DNA of 28,221 bases, from NCBI GenBank assembly GCA_047921175.1, contig JBLRWQ010000038.1, positions 1 through 28,221 of the forward strand. The letters are read 5' to 3'. The translations under genes were made by a program, and so were the position numbers. This DNA is from T1Sed10-7 sp047921175. Its GTDB lineage: Bacteria > Actinomycetota > Nitriliruptoria > Nitriliruptorales > Nitriliruptoraceae. Below, one piece after another: positions 23,800 to 28,221 of this stretch (position 1 is the first letter of the stretch; each line of letters begins with the position of its first letter). The notes under the pieces were generated by a model. It was not told the DNA's origin and ran no database searches. It saw only the letters and a list, made by a program, of their open reading frames with translations.

Positions 23800-25731
23800 G
23801 TGGCGGAGCTGTACTGGGGGACGACGACCGACTTCGTCGCCCACACGAAGCAGAACGAGATCGCGGGCCGCCTCAAGCAGGCCTTCTTCGACCACTACGG
23901 CTGGAACCCGCCGGAGAGCGAGGTGCGGTCCTGGCGGAACTCGCTGAAGGCCCTGTCGAACGCGATCGAGCTCGGGGGGCTCGACGACCATGGCCTGCTG
24001 CTGGAGTACCAGCTGCCGCTGACCTCGAAGCGGCTGGACGCGATGATCACCGGTCACGACCGCGAGGGCCGGCCGGCTGCGGTGATCGTGGAGCTCAAGC
24101 AGTGGAGCGAGGACGTCGCCCCGTCCCGGGTGGAGGACATGGTGACGGTGCGCTACGGCTCCGGCCGGAAGGAGACGCTGCACCCTTCGGCGCAGGTCGG
24201 CCAGTACCGGCAGTACCTGTCCGACGCGCACGAGACGTTCCACGAGGGCAACGTCATCCTCCGTGCCTGCTCCTACCTGCATGACTTCGCGCACGACGAC
24301 CGGTCGGAGCTGCTGTCACCTCGGCATGCGAACGTGTTGGGTCTGTACCCGCTGTTCGCGGGGGATCGGGTCACGGAGCTGGTCGCTTTCCTCGACGACC
24401 ACCTCGGCGACGGGCGGGGGATCGGGGTGCTGCGCTCCGTGCGGGAGGGCAGGTACCGGCCGCACAAGAAGCTGCTCGACCACACCGCGCAGATGATCCA
24501 GGGCGAGCCGTCCTACGTCCTGCTCGATGAGCAGCAGGTGGTGTTCAAGTCCATCCTCGCGCGTGTCGCCGAGGCCCGCGACCTCGACACCAAGGCCATC
24601 TTCGTGGTCCGGGGTGGGCCGGGGACGGGCAAGTCCGTGATCGCGCTGAACCTGGTGGCGGAGCTCGCGGCCAACGGCTACGCGGTCCATCACGCGACCG
24701 GCTCGGCGGCGTTCACCAACACCGTCCGCAAGCGGGTCGGCACCCGCGCGGCCGGGATGTTCACGTTCTTCAACTCCTACCTCAACGCCGAGGACGACAC
24801 CCTGGACGTGCTGGTCTGCGACGAGGCGCACCGGATCCGCAAGCACTCCTGGGACCGGTTCCGCAAGAAGCAGGCGATCGACCCGGACCGCCCCCAGCTG
24901 GATGAGCTGCTGTCGGTGGCCCGGGTCGGGGTGTTCTTCATCGACGACCTGCAGGCGGTCAAGCGCGACGAGATCGGCAACTCCGACGACATCGAACGCC
25001 TCGCCGCAGACCACGGTGCCGAGGTGCACGAGTTCCAGCTCGAGGCGCAGTTCCGGTGTGGTGGCTCGGACGGGTTCGTGCGCTGGGTCGAGTCCACCCT
25101 CGGCATCCGTCGGACCGCCAACGCCCTGTGGACCGGGGACGACAACTTCGAGGTGGACATCGTCGACTCGCCCGCGGAGCTCGAGGCGATGATCCGCCAC
25201 CGCGCCGATGAAGGGCACACCGCCCGGCTGGTCGCCGGCTACTGCTGGCCGTGGTCCGCGCCGCGTGACGACGGCACGCTCGCCCCGGACGTGGCGATCG
25301 AGGGTTGGGAGCGGCCCTGGAACGCCCGCCCCACCGCGACCGGGCTGGCGGAGGGCATCCCGAAGTCGTACTTCTGGGCCAGCGAGCCGGGCGGGATCGA
25401 CCAGGTCGGCTGCATCTACACCGCCCAGGGCTTCGAGGTCGACTACGTCGGCGTCATCTTCGGCAACGACCTCGTCTACCGGCCGCGGGAGGGCTGGGTC
25501 GGCCGCAAGCGGTTCTCCTACGACGGTGGGCTGAAGCGCGGCACGAGCGATGAGGACTTCACCCGGCTGGTCAAGAACACCTACCGGGTGCTGCTCTCCC
25601 GGGGCTTGCAGGGCTGCTACCTCTACTTCACCGACGAGAGGACGCGCGACTTCGTGGAGAGCCGCATCGACCGGCTGGCGGTGGAGCTCGCTGCGGAGCG
25701 GGCAGGCGACTACACCGAGGTGGCACCGTGA
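23800..25731 (+). CDS. PD-(D/E)XK-like nuclease fused to DUF2075-type helicase/ATPase
   Basis: A 643-residue protein starting at GTG 23800, with a gggg stretch upstream. Residues about 1-180 carry a restriction-nuclease-like core: D80 in KRLDAMITG and E98/K100 in AVIVELKQW, spaced as in PD-(D/E)XK enzymes. From about residue 265 comes a superfamily 1-like ATPase of the DUF2075 (Schlafen-group) type. Walker A is RGGPGTGKSV with K278, and Walker B is VLVCDEAHRI (DEAH 341-344). Later motifs are FFIDDLQAVK, LEAQFRCGG, QGFEVDYVGVIFG and NTYRVLLSRG. It probably acts on DNA or RNA as a helicase-nuclease. It overlaps the MazG-like gene by 4 bp and sits 248 bp behind Wadjet, which suggests a defence role. 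The target and trigger are unknown. Confidence 0.85.
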   Translation: MAELYWGTTTDFVAHTKQNEIAGRLKQAFFDHYGWNPPESEVRSWRNSLKALSNAIELGGLDDHGLLLEYQLPLTSKRLDAMITGHDREGRPAAVIVELKQWSEDVAPSRVEDMVTVRYGSGRKETLHPSAQVGQYRQYLSDAHETFHEGNVILRACSYLHDFAHDDRSELLSPRHANVLGLYPLFAGDRVTELVAFLDDHLGDGRGIGVLRSVREGRYRPHKKLLDHTAQMIQGEPSYVLLDEQQVVFKSILARVAEARDLDTKAIFVVRGGPGTGKSVIALNLVAELAANGYAVHHATGSAAFTNTVRKRVGTRAAGMFTFFNSYLNAEDDTLDVLVCDEAHRIRKHSWDRFRKKQAIDPDRPQLDELLSVARVGVFFIDDLQAVKRDEIGNSDDIERLAADHGAEVHEFQLEAQFRCGGSDGFVRWVESTLGIRRTANALWTGDDNFEVDIVDSPAELEAMIRHRADEGHTARLVAGYCWPWSAPRDDGTLAPDVAIEGWERPWNARPTATGLAEGIPKSYFWASEPGGIDQVGCIYTAQGFEVDYVGVIFGNDLVYRPREGWVGRKRFSYDGGLKRGTSDEDFTRLVKNTYRVLLSRGLQGCYLYFTDERTRDFVESRIDRLAVELAAERAGDYTEVAP

Positions 25732-26087
25732 CCCGGGACGGCGTGGACGAGCTCCGGCAGCGGTTGCGCGCGTTCGCGGCGGAGCGGGACTGGGAGCAGT
25801 TCCACACGCCGAAGAACCTGGCGATGGCACTGGCCGGCGAGGTCGGGGAGCTGCTCGAGATCTTCCAGTGGCTCACCCCCGAGCAGGCCGCCGAGGTGAT
25901 GGCGTCCGACCGGGCCGACGACGTCTGCGACGAGCTCGCCGACGTGACCATCTACCTCGTGCGCCTCGCCGACATCCTCGGCGTCGACCTCCTCGAGGTC
26001 GCACGCGCCAAGCTGGAACGCAACCACGACCGGTTCCCGCCCGGCGACGTCCACGGCCGGGCCGATGTCCCGCCTGCAGGCGTCTGA
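25728..26087 (+). CDS. MazG-like nucleotide pyrophosphohydrolase (dCTPP1/RS21-C6-like)
   Basis: A 119-residue all-alpha NTP pyrophosphatase. DWEQFHTPKNLAMALAGEVGELLEIFQW (about residues 21-48) and DELADVTIYLVRLADILGVDL (about 66-86) give the E-x-x-E and E-x-x-D Mg2+-binding set typical of MazG and related enzymes. The FHTPKNL start is most like dCTPP1/RS21-C6 proteins, which hydrolyse dCTP and modified dCTP to the monophosphate. It starts at GTG 25728, overlapping the stop of the nuclease-helicase gene by 4 bp (gtga), so the two are translationally coupled. It may lower or clean the nucleotide pool during attack; that role is inferred. Confidence 0.9.
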   Translation: MTRDGVDELRQRLRAFAAERDWEQFHTPKNLAMALAGEVGELLEIFQWLTPEQAAEVMASDRADDVCDELADVTIYLVRLADILGVDLLEVARAKLERNHDRFPPGDVHGRADVPPAGV

Positions 26088-26405
26088 CCCTGCGGCCGGC
26101 TAGCGGCCCCGGTGTCCGAGCCGCGACTCGCGTCGACGGCCACGCTGCTTCGGTTCCGGTGCGCCCGAGCCGACCAGGGTCTTGCCGATCAGCTTGGGGT
26201 CGGCCTCCAGCTTCGGCAGCGGCCGCTCGTCGTTCCCATCCTCGCCGTGTGGGGCTCGTGATCTCTCGGTCCGGCACCCATCACGCAGCTCCTCCCGACA
26301 GGACGTCGATGACGGCGACCGTCGTCGCGAGCGGCAACAGCACGACCTCTTCGTACGTGCTTGGGACGCGCGTCAATATCGTCAATGACATAAGCTCGAT
26401 GCACA
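26088..26405. other. Intergenic region with a possible minus-strand gene remnant and the toxin-antitoxin promoter
   Basis: No complete gene is supported. On the minus strand, from about 26250 down to a TAG at 26100-26102, one frame reads RPLPKLEADPKLIGKTLVGSG followed by a basic tail; this looks like a protein C-terminus but has no start codon, so it may be the end of a deleted gene. The right end (26361-26405) is more AT-rich than the surroundings and carries the operator described separately. Confidence 0.35.
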
Positions 26406-26411
26406 TTGACG
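26371..26411. promoter_or_regulatory. Probable autoregulatory operator of the toxin-antitoxin operon
   Basis: A perfect 8-bp inverted repeat, cgtcaatg (26380-26387) and cattgacg (26404-26411), has a 16-bp spacer. A further direct copy cgtcaat lies at 26371-26377. The sites bracket the start of the antitoxin frame in an AT-rich patch, the arrangement expected where an antitoxin dimer represses its own promoter. Confidence 0.6.
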
Positions 26412-26423
26412 AACGGAACAACT

Positions 26424-26864
26424 GTGGCGACGCTTCTTGAGCGTTACCAGCAAGCCCCCGCGGACGTGAGGCGTCAGGTCGACCTGCTGTTGCGCCAAGC
26501 CGAGGACGATCGGGTATGGGCCCAGCAGCTCGGTCCGGCCTACAGCCAGGGGCAGGTCGCCGAGCTGTTGGGTAAGTCGAAGCAGGCCGTCTCGACCGAC
26601 AAGGGCCTGCTGCGCCTCGAGATGCGCGACGGCCGCGTCGGCTACCCGGTCTTCCAGTTCGAGGGCGACCGGATCCTGCCGGGGATGCAGAACATCGTGC
26701 GAGCCCTGTCCTCCGTTGCTGCGACGAGCTGGACGGTCGCCTCGTGGCTGACCAGCCCCTCGTCCGACCTCGGTGGCAAGACGCCACTCGAGAGACTGCG
26801 CCGTGGCGACGTGTCCGACGTGAGTAGGGTCGCGGATCGGCTCGCGGCTTCCTGGGCCCACTGA
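26424..26864 (+). CDS. Antitoxin with HTH and ParS/MbcA-like toxin-binding domain
   Basis: A protein of about 146 residues. The middle SQGQVAELLGKSKQAVSTDKGLL looks like a helix-turn-helix. The C-terminal SWTVASWLTSPSSDLGGKTPLERLRRGDVSDVSRVADRL resembles the Xre/MbcA/ParS toxin-binding domain (DUF2384-like, compare GGxTPLE). Such antitoxins neutralise RES-domain toxins, exactly what is encoded next. Start choice is open: GTG 26424 is used here because a TTG at 26406 would lie within the operator repeat, but the TTG is in frame and would add six residues. The stop overlaps the toxin ATG by 1 bp (tgatg), so toxin translation is coupled to the antitoxin. Confidence 0.8.
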   Translation: MATLLERYQQAPADVRRQVDLLLRQAEDDRVWAQQLGPAYSQGQVAELLGKSKQAVSTDKGLLRLEMRDGRVGYPVFQFEGDRILPGMQNIVRALSSVAATSWTVASWLTSPSSDLGGKTPLERLRRGDVSDVSRVADRLAASWAH

Positions 26865-27523
26865 TGCCGCTCGGCGAGCCACCGGCGGCGGCCAGCAGCC
26901 TGACGGACCACCCGCCCCGGAGCCTTGCCGGCACGGAGCTCGTTCGCGTGTGGCGGAGGCACCTGGCCAACGGAGCCGTCCGGGCGTCGCCGTGGTGGTT
27001 CGCGTCCGCGCCGGCCGACCCCTACGTCGGTGGCCGGTTCGACCTGCCCGCGCCCGCTGGGGCCTGCTACCTCGCCGGAACGGTCGCAGGTGCGGTCCTC
27101 GAGGCCTTGCAGGTCCACCTGGCCAACCTGCCCGCCGCCGAGTTGGCAGCCCGGGGTGCCGTGCGAGCCGAGGTGCCAGCGGGGATGCCGCCCGCGGCTG
27201 ACCTGACGGACCCGGTGGGCGTGCAGTTGGGGTTGGCATCGGCGGTGTGGGCCGGGACGGATCGGCCGCTCACCCAGCGGTGGGCGGCAGCGTTCCGACG
27301 TGACGGTTGGTGGGCGCTGCACGGCGGCATCCAGCACGACCTGACCGGGACGCTTCGCGGCGTGTCACTGTTCGACCAGGCCGGCGAGCACGAACCCACC
27401 CACGCCGGACCGTGGACGCTCGACGAGGTCGACCTGCTCGACGACCAGACCCTGGTCGAGTTGGCCGACGTCGGTGTGGTCGTGCGGGGCCCCGGGAACC
27501 TGCCGCCGGCCCCGACACCGTGA
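26864..27523 (+). CDS. RES-domain toxin (NAD+-degrading type)
   Basis: A 219-residue RES-family toxin. The RES residues are placed as expected: R28/R31 in ELVRVWRR, followed by WWFAS and GGRFDLP, then CYLAGTVAGAVLEAL with E80, and later a serine in RGVSLFD. Known members (MbcT, Res) deplete NAD+ by phosphorolysis or glycohydrolysis and cause dormancy or death unless held by the antitoxin. ATG 26864 overlaps the antitoxin stop. The neighbour and overlap fit a standard two-gene toxin-antitoxin operon with antitoxin first. The exact enzymatic chemistry cannot be told from sequence. Confidence 0.87.
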   Translation: MPLGEPPAAASSLTDHPPRSLAGTELVRVWRRHLANGAVRASPWWFASAPADPYVGGRFDLPAPAGACYLAGTVAGAVLEALQVHLANLPAAELAARGAVRAEVPAGMPPAADLTDPVGVQLGLASAVWAGTDRPLTQRWAAAFRRDGWWALHGGIQHDLTGTLRGVSLFDQAGEHEPTHAGPWTLDEVDLLDDQTLVELADVGVVVRGPGNLPPAPTP

Positions 27524-27564
27524 CACCACCCGTGCCTCGCAGGCGACGCCGATGCCGTGGTCAC

Positions 27565-27681
27565 GCCATCGGGGACACCGCGATCCGGCTCGCGGATGCC
27601 TTTGGAACCTCCGCGGAGTTCTGGATCCGCCTCCAGGGTGGCTACGAGCTCGCCCGAGCACGTGAGGCACGTGTCGCCTGA
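27565..27681 (+). pseudogene. C-terminal remnant of a HigA-type antitoxin
   Basis: The frame reads GDTAIRLADAFGTSAEFWIRLQGGYELARA to TGA 27679-27681, closely matching the C-terminal half of HigA/XRE addiction-module antidote proteins (ISxDTAxRLAxxFGTSAEFWLNLQxxYDL). The N-terminal part of the HTH and any start codon are missing, and no HigB toxin is found upstream. It is a truncated leftover, lying 41 bp after the RES toxin. Confidence 0.75.
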
Positions 27682-27868
27682 CCAGCGCTAGCAGTCGTCC
27701 GAGCGAGCACGAGCCATCGATCCCGCTGCTCGCGCTGTCCGAGAAGTGGTGCGCCTCGCCTACGGCGAGCCTCGGTCGCGCGCGCAGCTTGTCGCGACGC
27801 ACGTCGCATTGGTCGCCTGCGCCGCCGAACCCGTGACCCGCCCGGGACCACCCACCAGTTCGCTCGGG
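27682..27868. other. Intergenic region, nothing supported
   Basis: No gene is supported. The only structure noted is a short hairpin ctcgcc-tac-ggcgag (27756-27770) that could end the flanking minus-strand gene weakly. Confidence 0.3.
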
Positions 27869-28138
27869 TCAGGCATCGACCTTCTTGCCGTAGCGTTGCC
27901 TTGCCGCCTCCCCGCTCGTGCCGAGCTCGTTACCGATCTTCGTCCATGACTCTCCGGCCTCCCGCGCCTGGAGGACCCGTTCCACGAGTTCGCGCTCGAT
28001 GAGAGCGCGCCGGTAGGTGGCACGTCGAAGCGCCAGGAGTGCGGGTTCGCCTCGGTCGGCCTCGTGCGGCGCGTAGCCCTCGAACTCATCGGCGAGCTCG
28101 TCAGCCCGGGCAACCAGGTCATCGATCGATCGCGGCAT
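27869..28138 (-). CDS. Probable HTH antitoxin of a toxin-antitoxin pair
   Basis: An 89-residue acidic protein. The N-terminus is helical and charged (SIDDLVARADELADEFEGYAP). The C-terminal part has a helix-turn-helix-like segment (ERVLQAREAGESWTKIGNELGTSGEAARQRYGKK), the pattern seen in small actinobacterial antitoxin-like proteins. ATG 28138 is preferred to GTG 28141 because aggtg lies at a suitable distance. The gene begins 4 bp after the stop of the upstream minus-strand gene, so the pair is probably co-transcribed with the putative toxin first. Confidence 0.7.
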   Translation of the reverse strand: MPRSIDDLVARADELADEFEGYAPHEADRGEPALLALRRATYRRALIERELVERVLQAREAGESWTKIGNELGTSGEAARQRYGKKVDA

Positions 28139-28142
28139 CACA

Positions 28143-28221
28143 TCACCTCAGGAATCTCGGTCGAGCGCGCATGGCATGCACGATCGCCAGTTCGTCGTGC
28201 CACTCCACGACGCCGACCTCC
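28143..28221 (-). CDS. C-terminal end of the gene upstream of the HTH antitoxin, possible toxin
   Basis: Only the last 25 codons are inside the window, reading EVGVVEWHDELAIVHAMRAR then PRFLR and stop at 28143. The 4-bp spacing to the antitoxin start suggests it is the partner toxin, but the family cannot be recognised from so short a piece. The gene continues beyond the right edge. Confidence 0.5.
   Translation of the reverse strand, partial: EVGVVEWHDELAIVHAMRARPRFLR

Noticed and set aside
1..28221. tRNA/rRNA genes, transposases or integrases bordering the defence island
   Set aside because: None was recognised on either strand by reading; short or degenerate elements could still be missed without a search tool.

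Overview
The window is very GC-rich, uses many GTG starts, and encodes an F420/PPOX-type oxidoreductase, a twin-arginine PHP hydrolase, a choice-of-anchor I protein and a lipoprotein with a region resembling cell-wall-binding repeat 2. This points to a high-GC actinobacterium. The class Nitriliruptoria or a relative is a guess from gene content, not something the sequence proves.

Positions 1-15170 hold mostly housekeeping and accessory metabolism. In order: the 3' end of an ABC-transporter ATPase that looks chimeric; a PPOX oxidoreductase and an E2-like acyltransferase on the minus strand; a sugar O-acetyltransferase; a PLP trans-sulfuration enzyme; a large lipoprotein; a small secreted protein; a twin-arginine PHP metallohydrolase divergent from a secreted choice-of-anchor I protein; a CBS-pair protein facing an Lrp/AsnC regulator; two small unknown proteins; a hemolysin III-type membrane protein; an alpha/beta hydrolase; and an Hsp20 chaperone. 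Two broken genes lie here: a P-type ATPase C-terminal remnant (12652-12924) and a frameshifted conserved gene (13912-14414). Several strong hairpins separate transcription units.

Positions 15296-28221 form a defence and stress island. A complete four-gene Wadjet type II cassette (jetA, jetB, jetC, jetD; 15296-23551) is joined by three 4-bp stop/start overlaps, so it is almost surely one translationally coupled operon. In this family JetA, JetB and JetC form an SMC-type motor and JetD is a TOPRIM-family nuclease; together they linearise circular plasmids. About 250 bp downstream is a second coupled pair: a large protein with an N-terminal PD-(D/E)XK-like nuclease core fused to a DUF2075-type helicase/ATPase, overlapping by 4 bp a MazG/dCTPP1-like nucleotide pyrophosphohydrolase. 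This is the best candidate in the window for a poorly described defence module. Next come a ParS/MbcA-like antitoxin and RES toxin operon behind an inverted-repeat operator, a HigA antitoxin remnant, and on the minus strand a probable HTH antitoxin with the end of its partner gene. No tRNA, rRNA, transposase, integrase or CRISPR array was recognised.
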